Positions 1 to 12,460 of a stretch of 64,000 nucleotides of DNA are shown here, piece after piece; position 1 is the stretch's first letter; the number at the start of each line of letters is the position of its first letter. The notes beneath the pieces are model-generated. The model was not told the origin of the DNA, made no database searches, and saw only the letters and a program-made list of their open reading frames with translations. Source of the stretch: Mytilus edulis (Eukaryota > Mollusca > Bivalvia > Mytilida > Mytilidae); contig NC_092357.1 of the NCBI RefSeq assembly GCF_963676685.1, positions 19,271,607-19,335,606 of the forward strand, read 5' to 3'. Position numbers and translations under genes: made by a program.

Positions 1-975
1 TGAAGTCATTCAATTTAAAAGAAAAGTATAACATGAGAGGAAATAAATTGAACAGCAACATCAGTAAATATTTGAAAGCTGAAGGTCTGTAACGGCAATT
101 CTTTTATATGTTGAATACCAAAATAAAACTAATATTATACATCTACCAAACAAAATTATTAAGATATGCATAAGACATTTATCATTATTATACCTTACAT
201 ATATTTCAAACATTTTTATTGGGTGAAACCTTATCACGTGACATGGAATAATTCAGTTAATTTTCATTCAATTGCAAGGAAGGACTGATAACCCTAAAAA
301 TTTACACCAGCGGTGAATAACCCTATTATTCACCGGTGAATAACCTTTTGAGTTTGTTGATTTGTACTTGAGTTACCTCCCTTGAAAATGACGTCACAGA
401 CGTAAATAAACAAAATGACAGCGTTCACGTTACACCTGTGGAAGCCCATCGAGAGACGAGGAAATAAGGCATTGGACAGAGTGCCAGCAGCCGATAATAT
501 CTCTTATAAACGGTTCTTTCAGGGTCATCAATATTTTACAAAAAGATTCTACTTTTGTTGTAAATTCGAGAAGTTCAACGACAGTATGTGTGTTATGTTA
601 AAAATATAGACACTATAGTAAGTGTTCGAAATGTCCTTCCACTGTTAGTTCGGTATAATAAAACAGTTGTGGCCCCTTGAAATCGATGAATATCCAAAAT
701 TGTCAACCCTTAAAAGTTATTTTACTTCGGGCTGAGCCCTCATTGGAATAACCTTCTCGTGTTGACAATTTTGGATATTCACCTTTTCAACGGGCCATAA
801 TTGTATAGTATTCATTTTTTTTTAATTTTTTTTTAATATATAGGCAATAGGAACTGATTTAACACTTTACATTTTTTTTAAAACAGCAAAAACTTGTCAA
901 AATAGCATACTTTGTCGATCACATCATTCCTAAAAGATATTTTGCTACACATTTTAAGGAAGTGACAATACATAC
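1..975. other. Gene B intron (3' side of B4)
   Basis: AT-rich. It holds the foldback at 650-806 and a short repeated GGTGAATAACC cluster near 312-346 with a small hairpin. No exon was seen. Confidence 0.6.
650..806. repeat. Foldback in gene B intron
   Basis: GGCCCCTTGAAATCGATGAA at 671 and the complement of TTCACCTTTTCAACGGGCC ending at 796 bound arms of about 36 bp with a core TATCCAAAATTGTCAAC. The loop is about 53 bp. Confidence 0.75.
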
Positions 976-1275
976 GTTTAAGTGTGAGATATGTTGTCTT
1001 TATTAGTGGTCTCCTTAGGAATCCATTATCGACCTGGCATTCATAAACCTCCATATTATCATCAGCAGATGTTGTAAAAGTCAATGTTGTTGTTGTTATA
1101 TTTCCACTAGTAGTTGTATTAGTACCAGACGTAATAACAATATCATCTTTCAACCATATTACTGATGGTGGGGGGTTGGCTCCGGTAGAACTGCATGAAA
1201 GAATAACAGTTATTCCTATCTGAAATTCTACATAACTACTTGTTTCCGGTTCACCTGGGGCTGTCCTGATAGAAG
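976..1275 (-). CDS. Gene B Ig exon B4 (I-set-like)
   Basis: A 300-nt internal exon encoding one Ig domain. The acceptor AG lies just above 1275 and the donor GTATGT just below 976; both borders are phase 1. The domain has the Cys in VILSCSS, the Trp in SVIWLKDD and the second Cys in EVYECQVDNG, with a Thr-rich stretch between them. It matches gene A exon A7 (32871-33170) in length, phase and sequence, including the APGEPE start. It is the last gene B exon in the window; by analogy with gene A, two more Ig exons and a membrane exon should follow to the left. The reading frame seems to continue past the donor, but GTATGT and the paralogous border show where the exon stops. The likely role is an extracellular domain of an IgSF membrane protein; the ligand is unknown. 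Confidence 0.88.
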
Positions 1276-2417
1276 CTTAAAAAATCAATGAAACTTTTTA
1301 TCAACAATTTAACAACATTCTAGTAATTGAAATGTATGCCGTGTTCACATTGAGCTGTATGTGTTTTAAGCGTACGCTACACTTAAACTGAATTATACTC
1401 TATAACATCTCCACAATTAAATTATTACACGTGTCTAAACCAATCCAAGGAGTCATCAAGCATTTATAATGGTTTTGCTTTTTTGGAAGACATTTTGCAG
1501 TTTTCTGATCATTATAGTTTTGATAATGTAAGATATTCCTTCAGATTTGTATGTCGTGTATATGCAATTATAGGTGGTTTTGAGAACAGATGCTTTGCAG
1601 TTTTATTTTTCTCAATGATGTGCCAGTGTTTTCTTATCAGTCTGCCAAGTTTTATAAACAAAGGATTGTATCTAGTTGCTAGCAGGTTTTCACTTCGCGC
1701 AATCGATAAGCAATGTAAGCCTTGTTTGGGTTAAGTGTTCACAAATCTAGAAAATAAAGAACGTATAATCTATAGTTAATATTTAAGGAAGTTACATACA
1801 GTACAACAAAAAACGAACTTACATAATCATAATCGATAAATCAATTATAGTAATGATATGTCAAAACTTGTCCTTCTCAATCGGGATGAATTCAGTTCAA
1901 ACATCAGCATTTAAGTGGGAGGTCTTTTTTTTGGCTGATTGAGTTTAAATTCTACTCAACGAATGATAGACTGATTATATAACGCGACACATATTTTCAC
2001 TTATTGTATACTACTATTTCGGTTCAAATTTTCTTTTTGTCCCTTTAAGGCGATGACAGCTAAGGGTTTGATAAATTAAAAATGAAGTGTGATAATTATA
2101 ATTTTCAAAAGAAGAACATATTTCTTATAGAGTCACTAATTTTGTTTAATGCATTGTGATATGACCTAGTAAAATCCTGATTTGAAATATTATATAGAAA
2201 AAGAGGTCATATTCTATAAAACGGTGGTTTTACAGCTAGTTAAATCTCTCACTTGTATGACAGTCGCATTAAATAAAACTATATGGACAACGATGTGTGA
2301 ACAACACAATCAGACATAATAAGTAAAATTGTAAAAATAAAGTGTCTTCTTTTAGAGACATGCAAATTGTCTAAACCATATATACGAAAATGTGAAATAT
2401 AAGTACTAGCTGCTTAC
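1276..2417. other. Gene B intron B3-B4
   Basis: AT-rich. Only a repeat fragment at 2225-2345 was recognised. Confidence 0.7.
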
Positions 2418-2735
2418 ATTCTAGTACTTTAAGATTGACAGGGTTACTTATAAAGTGCCGTTTTCCATTGTTCGCTCGGCAGTTATAAATACCCCTGTCA
2501 TGATCTGTTATACTGAATATATTCAAATTAGGGTTGGTTGCAGATGTTATAATTTGTCTCTTTGCATTATTTGTCCCCTGAGCTATTATTTCAGCGCTGC
2601 CTCCATCAACGTGGGTTTTTTTCCAGTCCCATCCAATAGCTGGTGGTTCGCCATTTATTTTACACGACATAGTGACCTTGGAATCACCTACTATAGCTGA
2701 ATATGATGTCAAAGACGCGGTAATATGAAGGTCAC
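2418..2735 (-). CDS. Gene B Ig exon B3
   Basis: A 318-nt phase 1-1 exon encoding an Ig domain that begins DLHITASLTSYSAIVGDS. The acceptor is a CAG just above 2735, after an A-rich run on this strand; the donor GTAAGC follows 2418. Canonical residues are visible: Cys in VTMSCKING, Trp in GWDWKK and Cys in GIYNCRANNG. The exon has the same length as gene A exon A6. My hand alignment of about 105 residues gives roughly 70% identity, with the SATNPNLNIFSIT segment unchanged. It lies between B2 and B4, with introns of 1352 and 1142 nt, close to the 1502 and 1184 nt around A6. The function is inferred only from the fold: an extracellular Ig module. Confidence 0.9.
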
Positions 2736-4087
2736 CTGTTTTTAAAAAAAAAGTTTTGTTACAAATAGTATGATAAATGGTCATATACAATATACTTAAT
2801 TAAATTCTTGAATATATACGCATTATTTTCTGTATACCCTTTTTTGTCAAAGCAATACTCATAAATGGTTCTTGAGTCCCGTCGGCATGCTTACAGAAAC
2901 CAACTTATTGCTTATAATTATGATAATGATAAATACCAAATTTTCAGACCATACCAACATCAATGATATTTTATTTTTTGTTAGACGTATAAAACTAACG
3001 GGAGAGAAATCTCAACAGCTGTAGTTTCAACCAAAGTCATCAAAATATGACAGGCGGTAATGTAAGTACGCCAGTTACACTCTTCGTCTCTTAATGAATC
3101 ACCGGTCGCGATACAATCCACATATATGAGCTATATGCCATTATGATTTGGTATATGTGCCATGCAATGTAGAAACAATCCTGTCATTTTTGATAATTTT
3201 TCTACGTTGATCACCTTTCAGATAATTTCCCTTGTTATTGCAACACAACGGTAATAAGAACTGCTGACTCCTCAGATTAAATTAAGTTTAATCTTATTAT
3301 TTTAAGAAGAGGTAATGATTCTGAAGTTTGACGTTTCTTTGAATGGTTGTGCAAACTGTTGTTTATAACTGTTTTGTTCGTTTTTTATGTTTTTTATGTC
3401 ACAAATTTATTAAACGTCTTTTATTAAGCATGTGGTTTAAAAAAATGGTAACCATTTAATAAGTCTCTATGCAAATACATAATGTAAAATATTGGTTTTA
3501 TAATTTGTGCATTTCATATAGTAAGGTTTGAAAACAAAACACAATTATTTATTATTGAGGTTAGGGTTTTCACTACCAAGGAACCAAGTACCTCAAGCAA
3601 AGTTAAAAACTGTTTTAAATAAAGGCAACAATAGTATACCGCTGTTCGAAACTCATAAATCGATTAAGAAAAAAAACAAATTCGGGCTACAAACTTAAAC
3701 TGAGGGAAACGCATCAAATATAAGAGGAGAACAACGACATAACAGAAACACAGCATTAAAATGTAACACACACAGAAACGAACTCTTATATTACAATGGC
3801 CATTTTCCTGACTTGGTATAGGACATTTTAAGAAAGTTTCGTATAGATTCATTTTGGCTTTTATGTTCCAAAATATGTTGATGCATTTGCTTCTCAAGAT
3901 ACTTGATAACTAATATTGTTCATGAGATCAACACTAGTTAATTATCAACACATTCTGTCCTTTAATACATGGAAAAAATCCAAAATTTTAAATCTGCCAA
4001 AGACTTACTTACAATATTTATTTTTTTCCTGTAATAAAAAATCATGACAAAAGTTGAAGCCAACATAAATTGATATAATATACTTAC
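2736..4087. other. Gene B intron B2-B3
   Basis: Contains ACATCAATGATATTTTATTT near 2957, also found in the matching gene A intron near 35117, and the dispersed repeat at 3600-3870. Confidence 0.7.
3600..3870 (-). repeat. Dispersed repeat (GCGGTATACTA type)
   Basis: AAAGGCAACAATAGTATACC, GAGGAGAACAACGACATAAC and TTTCCTGACTTGGTATAGGA. The same family occurs in opposite orientation at 12230-12460 and as a fragment at 6030-6175. Confidence 0.65.
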
Positions 4088-4393
4088 TAATAAATCTAAG
4101 AGCACTATATGAACTGGTACTTGTTCCAACAGCATTTAAAGCAGAACAGACATATGTACCACTGTCAGAAGATTGGAAGTTCAGTACTGCTAAAGAACGG
4201 TTCTGAGTGTTACCGCCAGAATACTTGGCTGTGTTGCCTGTATATAATAATTGCCGTTGCTCAGAACCAGTTGGTGTAAAATACCATCTTATGTCTGAGG
4301 CTACTGGTTCCCCGGTTACGAAACATGAGACTAATTGAGATTGTCCTTGGAGAACATCAGCCTTAGCAGGAGAAATAGTAACAGTTAAGAGAC
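4088..4393 (-). CDS. Gene B Ig exon B2
   Basis: A 306-nt phase 1-1 exon without an internal start codon. It begins LLTVTISPAKADVLQGQSQ after acceptor TTTCAG and ends LRFI before donor GTAAGT. The Ig signature is Cys in QLVSCFVTG, Trp in IRWYFTPTGS and Cys in SGTYVCSALNAVG. It is the clear counterpart of gene A exon A5 (36175-36480), with equal length and shared blocks WYFTPTGS, NTAKY, GGN and NFQS. Its neighbours are B1 upstream, across an intron holding tandem SINE-like units, and B3 downstream. It is an extracellular module of the same putative receptor. Confidence 0.9.
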
Positions 4394-4560
4394 CTGAAAA
4401 GATAATGATACATGCACAATATGATTATCAGTCATGTTAAAACGAAAGTAAAAACCAATACAGGCAAAAACTATACTAAAATTCGTTAAAAAAAAACCGC
4501 AAAGAAGATTTTCTATTATTACAGAAAAGCATAAAAACCAACAATTTAACAAAATTAAGT

Positions 4561-4905
4561 CTATTCAAGCGAGTCGGGCAAAAGTCACGAGTTCGAATCC
4601 AGGCTAGGGAAGAACAAACAATTTGCTTCTGCAAATTTACAGACCTAACATTGTTGGGCTGATGTTAAGTCGAATTAAATGTACAGAATGTATTTTTAGG
4701 CAATACATCGCAGAGTTGTCACTGGTTTAGACGTACTTATAATATGAGTTTTTCTGAGACTGCATCCTGTCTTTATTTGTAAGATCCTTTACGAAAGAAA
4801 ATTCATCTCTTTTGTAAAAATTCTATATTAATGCCTTGCTAAAAAATTATGTCCTGTGATAAAACTGACGAGGGCAGGTAACTTCCGAAAACTTTATTTT
4901 TGTAG
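4561..4905 (+). repeat. tRNA-derived SINE-like unit 1
   Basis: Contains the RNA polymerase III B-box-like GTTCGAATCC at 4591-4600, followed by a body (GGGAAGAACAAACAATTTGC and onward) that recurs in three other places. The A-box side is degraded. The unit ends with AAAACTGACGAGG and CTTTATTTTTGT just before the next unit. Confidence 0.6.
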
Positions 4906-5130
4906 AGCCTAGGTGGTCGAGTGGTCCAGCTCGTCGGCATTGAGCAAGGCGATTTGGTACCTCGATATCTCAGTAGCTTGAGTTCGAATCCAGGCCAGGA
5001 AAGAACAAACAACTTGCCTCCGCAAATTAACATGTTTGGACGAATTATATATACAAATATGTTTGCAGCCTTGTATCACCTTCACCTGCTGGTGATCCGA
5101 TTGATACACTTTGTTGCAGAGTCATGACTG
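4906..5130 (+). repeat. tRNA-derived SINE-like unit 2
   Basis: A clear tRNA-like head: A-box-like GGTGGTCGAGTGG near 4912 and B-box GTTCGAATCC at 4982-4991, in the arrangement of a Leu/Ser-type tRNA with a long variable arm. The tail contains TGGTGATCCGATTGATA, shared with the copy at 49.5 kb. It is in direct tandem with unit 1, about 391 bp between B boxes, inside the intron between B1 and B2. Mollusc genomes carry several tRNA-derived SINE families; I cannot name this one. Confidence 0.7.
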
Positions 5131-5336
5131 GTTCAAACGTACTTATAATATAATTATTTCTGTAAATGCATCCATTAATGGATTTTGTCTTAAAAAAGCA
5201 TCCATACACAACATAGAATTTGTTTTTAATAACTGGTATAGACGTACTTATAATATTATAATTTCTATAAATGCATCCTTTAATGGATTTTGTCTTAAAA
5301 AAGCATCCATACACAACATAGAATTTGTTTTCAATA
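5127..5336 (+). repeat. Two-copy tandem duplication, 104 bp
   Basis: CGTACTTATAATAT recurs at 5139 and 5243. The roughly 100 bp that follow, including TGGATTTTGTCTTAAAAAAG, are nearly identical between copies. It lies at the tail of SINE-like unit 2. Open frames across it on both strands are by-products of the duplication. Confidence 0.85.
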
Positions 5337-5340
5337 ATTA

Positions 5341-6899
5341 TAATTTGTATAAAATGTTAACTTGTATACAACATATATATCGCATAGATATTTTTGTTTC
5401 AAGTACATGTTAGTCATCGGATCCAAAGATAAAAAAATTCACTGATGAATATATCTAATCTTCAATATAAAATAATAATATTTAAAGCTGGCAACAAATC
5501 TATTCACTGAAAGTCTTTAAATCAATGACCAAAAGAGAATCTTACATAATTCTAATTTAAGATAATTTTGGAAAGTTTTTAAATGGTGGAATTAAAATAT
5601 TTAATTTGCTGCTCATCGTCAAATCTTGTATTTAAAAATAAACAACATAACATGAAATTTGAAAAGAAATCAGCCGGAGAACCGTGACCTATTAAATACT
5701 AATAAAAAATATTGCAATATGCATATTTTTTTAAAGGCTATTTAAAATTTTAAAATATGTATTTACATATAATATTTACACATAAAAGCACTCGAATGAT
5801 ACGTATTTATGTAGAACGAAAGTCATACTCTTTATTAAACATAACGACTTCCTTGTATTTTACGTGATGATTTTATTGAGATATTTATCTATGATTGTAC
5901 ATGTACAACAAGGACTCCGAGCATTCTTCTTTTTTGTGTAACTGATATTAGTATTTTGTGACTGTGTATTTTGTAAATTTCGTAATTGTGAATATTAGCA
6001 AAGTTCTCAATATGTAGTTAGTATTTTGATAAATAGGCAACAGTAGTTTACCGCTGTTCAAAAATCATAAATCGATTGAGAGAAAACAAATACTTCCATT
6101 TTCCTGACTTGGTACAGAACATTTTAAGAAAAAAAAACCCGGTGGATTAAACCTGGATTTGTGTATAGCCAAACTTTGCGCTTTTATGGCAATGTTAAAT
6201 ATATCTCTAAAATGACAACATTTCATACAAGTAAATGCTAAAAATATTCAGGATAGAGAAATATACAAATAAACAATACAATTGTACATTTCGACATGCC
6301 AACAACAGAACACGTAAGACAATCTATGACAGCACACCAAAATAGCACAACAGAACCACGAACGGTCCCTCATACGACTGTATCAACGCCACAAACGTGA
6401 CGTCATAGGTGCATTTAACAAATTGGATATAAATCAAGATAACACGGTATTAAATTTAAACAACATATTCACGATATTGCTGTCTTCGGGTTTCAAACTG
6501 GAAATTCCGCATCACGGGCTTTATCACAAATCATGCAGAATACAGTAGATTCCAGGTTCCATATGTGATATCTAACCTAGTAAACTACTGGCTTAATATT
6601 TTGGTCATAAACATTATTTTGGTCATCAGAAAAGAAAACGGCGTTAAGGGATAGATAGCAAAGCTGTTCAAAAAACCTTTAAAAACATTTTTGCAGTAAA
6701 TATCTAACCGTATACTAAAAGTATCTTGTCTTGTAATGGATATATCTGTTCATGAATGATATGGTCAACTTCATAAGTAAAGCTGTTTGTACAATTATTG
6801 CTAAACAGTCTAAATATGGAAAAGATAAGATTTTATTACATTAACTTAATTAGAAATATAGCACATTTACACCGTGAGCTACACCTGACTAGAACTGAC
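5341..6899. other. Gene B intron B1-B2, repeat-poor part
   Basis: A repeat fragment at 6030-6175; otherwise AT-rich sequence with nothing recognised. Confidence 0.6.
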
Positions 6900-7205
6900 C
6901 TCCATTGACAACAAGCCTTGATATTGTCTGAAATTGTAACCCTACACCAATTGTCGCTTGACAGAAATACTCCTGTTCGTCCTCCTCTATAACGCTATTT
7001 ATAGTTAAATCCGTAGCATTTGGATATATATCTATGCTGTATTTAGTTCCGCTAAATATTGTCGTTGTTGTACCACCAGTGTTTGACTGCTTTGACCAAG
7101 ACCATGCTGTAGCCTGGGTTCCAGTTATTGTACACTCTATGGTGTATGACACATCTCCGTAAACTGCAGTTCCGTCTAAGGGTTTCACTTTTAATGATAT
7201 CTGAC
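6900..7205 (-). CDS. Gene B Ig exon B1
   Basis: A 306-nt phase 1-1 exon encoding an Ig domain. The first codons read QISLKVKPLDGTAVYGDVS after acceptor ATAG. The Cys-Trp-Cys signature is YTIECTITG, AWSWSKQ and EQEYFCQA. The donor is GTCAGT, weaker than the GTAAGT or GTATGT used by most exons here, which makes the 3' border the least certain part. An in-frame stop follows shortly downstream, consistent with intron. Unlike B2-B4, it has no obvious counterpart among the gene A exons, so it is either specific to gene B or much diverged. No other Ig exon was recognised upstream of it before gene A. Confidence 0.78.
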
Positions 7206-9302
7206 CTATATAAGAAAAATACATGTAATCTAAAAATAATATTCTATACCTTATATGTTTCAAAACGTTTTTCATGAGTAAACCTCATAAGGAATGTGCA
7301 CACCAAAAAGTTTGAAAGTATACCGAATGTATACGTACCATATAAAAGTGAAAAACTGTTTAACCCCACGGGAATGACAAATTACAGCCAAATATTTCCA
7401 TTTCAATGACATTTAAAAAACGATCCCGAAACGTATAAATGAAAATATTGATCGATGACCATGTACCTTTCAATTAATAACTGCCAACTTCATATTTATC
7501 AACAATTCTTTTCATACATGCAAATATATATACATATGTTTTTGTTATATACATTATTTGCATTAAGTCCAGGTAGAATATGAAAAAGAAAATGCAGAAA
7601 CAAGGCTGATCTGGAAACTAAATTAAATACGTATATGAGGAGCGGAAACATTTGTCAAAACTTCAATTTGAACAAAACCTCTTTTTCCATTCACCTTTGA
7701 TTCAAACAAAATTTGCAACATTCAAAAGTACCCCAAATCTATTTTTGTTGAATTTACACAAAATCGATATGCATTTAAAGAAAGAAATTGTCATACATAA
7801 CACAATTATCTATCAACTTATACCAGGCTTATAGTTTGATACACCAGACACGATTTTCGTCTGCATAAGACAAATAAGGGATGCTCAGATCAATGAGATA
7901 GAAAGCAAAAAAAAAAAAAGAAATAAGTTGAGCCTTGAGGACCCAAAATTCCGAAAAATGTGCAATAAAATGTTTCTGATGCACCTCACTTTTACCTATA
8001 CAACAAAACGTGTACATCATAAGACCATACGCATTATATGAAGTAGTAGTAAGTAGATTTCAAGAGTTTTTAGTAAAAAAAAAACCATGGAGTACTCTGT
8101 CTTATCATAAGCAGTATAGCTTAAATACTGGTAACGTAGAGATAAATTAAAATACAGGGTTTGTAAAACATAGAAAACATTGTTGCTAACATAAAGGCTA
8201 ATTAAGAAATGTAAATAAACATTTGAAATATTAGTGATATCATTATGGTTATTCAGGAGCTGGTAAAAGAAGCTTAATAAACTGTGTATTAACATGATTT
8301 CTTACCTCCGTTTTGTGCTCCAACCTTCGATATCGATATAACTAAAATATTCAAGAACTTAAGATTATATTTATATTCTTTCAAAACTATTAACCATGCA
8401 AATATGGTGTTGACATAAAAAAAGTTTTCATCAGGAAATATATGCATTCTTCGGATATATATTTGGATTTCTTACACAAAAATGAAACATAAGATATTAA
8501 AACAACACCCTACAATCACAGTGTTGTTGAATGAATTAATTAATAATGTCAATCATTTTGATCTTTCTTTCTGCAAAAGTTTTCATGATACCTAGTGTTT
8601 ATTTATTTGTAGATGTCATGACAATAAGGTTTTTTGTCTGTAAAACAAATATATTTAACATGTTAGTTTACTTCAGTTTCGTTTAATTCATTGCCCATTC
8701 CTGCAAATGTCCCGTGAAATATATGTCAATTTATGAATATCAACATATATTGCTTAAGTTGACATTTTCAGCTGCATGATGTTTGGGATGTTACAAAAAA
8801 ACATTAGAGGATTTAAATTTTTTTTAAAAAGAGAAAGAAAAAACAAAGTGAAAAGATTCGTTAAACTTTTTGATAAAACTCAAATCAACCAACGACAGAT
8901 CACTATACATAAACAAAAAATCAAATATATCTTTTGTTCATCAAATTCGAAAAAATGACTTCCATTTTTGCTCTGTGTTCTTTTTGAGCAATATGATACA
9001 CAATAAATTTATGAATAAACTGCACACATTTTACAATTAACTACCTTTCAGAGGAAGACAAATTTATTTTACCTCCTCTACATTTCTAGGAATATGATTG
9101 GTTTAAAGCGTCCGCGTGGAGACCATGTATATTCAATATTAGGTTAGTAGGGAGGCGGGGCTTATTTCAATATACGGTTAGTAGTTGAGTCATGACTTTG
9201 GCGGGACTATTTAATTATTTAAATGTATTGAAAGTTCTGTTTAATATTGTTATATCAAGGTTGTTGATATTAAATTGTTAGTGTTGACATTAGTTTTTTT
9301 TG
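7206..9302. other. Upstream of exon B1
   Basis: A dispersed repeat fragment at 7825-8010. No exon, promoter or other feature was recognised; gene B 5' exons may lie here or further right. Confidence 0.5.
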
Positions 9303-9578
9303 TGCAGACCAATGAAAGCAGGTTTTAAAAATTGAACACTTGAACACTTTAGTATAAAAACCTAAAAATGTGGTATGATTGCAAATAAGACAACTCTAGT
9401 CTGAATTCAACAAATAAAGATTGTCGGTAAGACAAATTCGTTACATAGTATGCTAGTGACCTAATACAATATATACGGGGTCAGTAAATTCCATATGGGG
9501 TTCGAGCTTCGCTCTCATCCTATATGGAAGTTACTGACCCCGTATATATCGTATTAGGTCACTAACACACTATGTAAC
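9303..9578. repeat. Palindromic MITE-like element, copy 1
   Basis: The long palindrome 9441-9578 (GTGACCTAATAC, ACGGGGTCAGTAA and their complements around the loop GTTCGAGCTTCGCTC) is preceded by about 135 bp starting AGACCAATGAAAGCA. The whole block recurs in inverse orientation at 62846-63120. Confidence 0.85.
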
Positions 9579-10334
9579 TAATAATATTTAGATATATTTA
9601 AAATCATCTGCACCTCTTATATAAATGTGTGATTGACATTTAGAACAATACGTGGTTATGTTTCGTGCACATTTTACTTGTTCATCAAGACGAGTAATTA
9701 TAACCTGATGTCATGTTAATGATTGTAATTGTTAATCTAAATTGCTGCCTAATTTTAACACAGTGTGTTTAAAGCATTTATTATGAAGATCATATGCATT
9801 ATTTTAATTTTGAAAGACGCCCGAGGTTTTTTGTTTGGTTATTTACAAAAGGCGTATTAAAAATTGTTATGCTTACAAAATAACATCAAGTAAAGTCATC
9901 AAAATTAACAAACCGATAAGTGTAATGAGCCATTTGTTAACAAATCGTAAAAATCTAGACAATATTTGTGAAATTTAAAAGATAGAAAGTAATAAATAAA
10001 AGAATTTTTTTAATGAATATACTTTTTCAATATTTTCAATATTTGACAGAGATATGCGTTATTCAAATTTGTATTAAATTTTGTATTTTATGAGTTTCAA
10101 GGTTAAAATACTAACTTCCGCGTTTAGAAATCATTTTGTTTTCTCTCAGTACGTCAAAGAATTTCAGTATGTTATTATATAGATGTAAGTAGATGTGTTT
10201 CGAGTGCCAATGAGACAACTCTCCTTCCAAATCACAATTTGTAAAAGTAAACCAATATAGGTCAAATGATAGCCTTCAACACGGAGCCTTGCAAACACCG
10301 AATAGCAAGCGATAATGGGACCAAACAATTACTA

Positions 10335-10502
10335 TTGTATAATCATTTGGGGTTCTTGTTGCTTATTCTTAAGTTTTCTATGTTGTGTCATGTGTTCTAT
10401 TGTTTGTTTATTTGTCTTCTTTCATATTTAGCCAGGCGTTGTCAGTTTATTTTCGATTTATGAGTTTGACTGTCCCTCTGGTATCTTTCGTCCCTCTTTT
10501 AT
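10335..10502 (+). repeat. Penelope-like element 3' tail, solo
   Basis: GTTGTGTCATGTGTTCTATT, CCAGGCGTTGTCAGTTTATT and GGTATCTTTCGTCCCTCTTT match the 3' tails after the reverse transcriptase copies at 25755 and 44305. Confidence 0.65.
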
Positions 10503-10724
10503 ACAGGTTAATTAACGGTAAAAAAAAGACAGAAACCAAAAATTACTCATGAACAACATCTACAAACGACAACCACTAAACAATAAGTTCATGACTAAGA
10601 ACATAATTTTTGTTGATATCCTATACTTAAATACAAACAATAATCCCGACACATATACATCTTTGACCAGCTAGAATATACACAATGTACATTTAGAATT
10701 CATTGAAGTCATATGTAGATATAG

Positions 10725-10990
10725 AAAGATGTGGTATGAGTGCAAATGTGACAACTCTCCATCCAAGTAACAATTTATAAGAGTAAACCATTATAGGTCA
10801 AGGTACGCCCTTCAACACAGAGCCTTGGCTCAAACCTTCTCCCTTTTCTGAAACAATAGTATAACATCACAACATAGAAAAACACACAATAAACTATCAA
10901 TTGGAAGTCTTAATTTAATTAAAAAGAGTGAAAACAACTGTTGTATTCCTGACGTGGTACAAACATATGTGGTGCAAACATTATTACAAG
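10725..10990 (+). repeat. Common mussel repeat, variant copy
   Basis: AAGATGTGGTATGAGTGCAA, CAACTCTCCATCCAAGTAAC and CCTTCAACACAGAGCCTTGG: a related subfamily of the repeat at 13140. A shorter copy lies at 10180-10330. Confidence 0.7.
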
Positions 10991-11465
10991 ACATAGGTTA
11001 AGCATGTTATTTATGTATTATTGTCATTTTGTTTATTTTCTTTGGTTACATCTTCTAACATCAGACTAGGACTTCTCTTGAACTGAATTTAAATGTGCGT
11101 ATTGTTATGCGTTTACTTTTAAACATTGGCTAGAGGTATAGGGGGAGGGTTGAGATCTCATAAACACGTTTAACCCCACTGCATTTTTGAGCCTGTCCCA
11201 AATCAGGAGCCTCTGGCCTTTGTTAGTCTTGCATTATTTTTAATTTTAGTTTCTTGTGTACAATTTGGAGTTTAGTATGGCGTTCATTATCACTGAACTA
11301 GTATTTGTTAAGGGGCCAGCAGAAGGACGCCTCCGGGTGCGGGAATTTCTCGCTGCATTGAAGACCTGTTGGTGACCTTCTGCTGTTGTCTGTTCTATAT
11401 GGTCGGGTTGTTGTTTCTTTGACACATTCCCCGTTTCCATTCTCAATTTTATGATGTTTTAATTT
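10975..11465 (+). repeat. Retroelement 3' tail repeat
   Basis: GTCATTTTGTTTATTTTCTT, then GAGCCTCTGGCCTTTGTTAG and GGACGCCTCCGGGTGCGGGA, ending at CCGTTTCCATTCTCAATTTT. From recall, this tail follows the retroelement ORF end seen at 63563. Inverted copies are at 14530-14825 and 16925-17245, and a truncated one at 51133-51205. Confidence 0.65.
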
Positions 11466-12059
11466 ATCATACAGCTTACAATTAATAATGATGTCGAGTC
11501 TTTTAAGTCAATATACAGTAAATCATATATAATTTGAAAACATTAAAAATATGCAGTCATATTTTTTTTTTATTAATTCCATAAATTCCCCCAAATTGTC
11601 GATAAATGACTCGTGTCTATATTAAGAAAGATATACTAGTTAACACTATTCTTTTTCTGAACGTCTGTTTATGAATTTAAATGCATTCAATAATGACAAC
11701 AGTTAGTGCAAGTGTACGTGTGATATTTCCATAGTTTATTCAATACCTTTCAAGGAGAATACAATAATTTAGAATTAGGCTATCAAAATTCGAATATTAT
11801 CATGGCACTCAAATAAACTAAAATTCTTTAGTTTCGATATCTTTACAACTGTCATATCAATTAGTGTTTGTAAGCTCATAGTTATGGAACAAACAAAAAT
11901 AAAAATAAAAAAGTTAAAACAAAAAAAATACCGACCTCCATGGAAATCTCAAACGTAAAGCTCTTTAACAAATAGCAAAATCAAAAGCCAAAACATAGAA
12001 GATCAAACGAATGAAAAACAACAGTCAGTGAAAATAAACTCAACATAGACACCATGACT

Positions 12060-12235
12060 GAAATTTTGTATTTACGCCAGACGTACGTTTCGTCTACAAA
12101 AGACTAATATTGAGGCAGAAATAAAACAAGGCAAAATAAAGTACGAAGTTAAAGAGCATTGAGAACCCAAAATTCCTAAAAGTTTTGCCAAATACAGCTT
12201 CGGTTATCTTAACGACATGTCCTTATGTAAAAAAT
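12060..12235 (+). repeat. Dispersed repeat (GCCAGACGCGCGTTTCGTC type)
   Basis: GCCAGACGTACGTTTCGTCT followed by GAGCATTGAGAACCCAAAAT. Further copies or pieces are at 7825-8010, 31792-31845, 43605-43672, 44310-44425 and 59185-59265 (plus), and at 13745-13835, 20640-20790 and 21640-21800 (minus). Confidence 0.65.
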
Positions 12236-12460
12236 GGTTTAACCTGGTTTTATAAGTAGCTTAACCTCATGGGATTTTGTCTGATGCTTAGTCCGTTTCT
12301 GTGTGTGTTACATTTTAATGTTGTGTCGTTGTTCTCCTCTTATATTTAATGCCTTTCCCTTAGTTTTAGTTTGTTATCCCGATTTTGGTTTTTGTCCATG
12401 GATTTATGAGTTTGAACAGCGGTATACTACTGTTGCCTTTATTTAACCTCTCACTTGAAG
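12230..12460 (+). repeat. Dispersed repeat (GCGGTATACTA type)
   Basis: TGTGTGTTACATTTTAATGT, TCGTTGTTCTCCTCTTATAT and AACAGCGGTATACTACTGTT: the inverse of the copy at 3600. Confidence 0.65.

Noticed and set aside
4906..4995. Functional tRNA gene
   Set aside because: A- and B-box-like sequences are present, but the acceptor stem does not pair properly and the unit recurs as a repeat, so it was called SINE-like.
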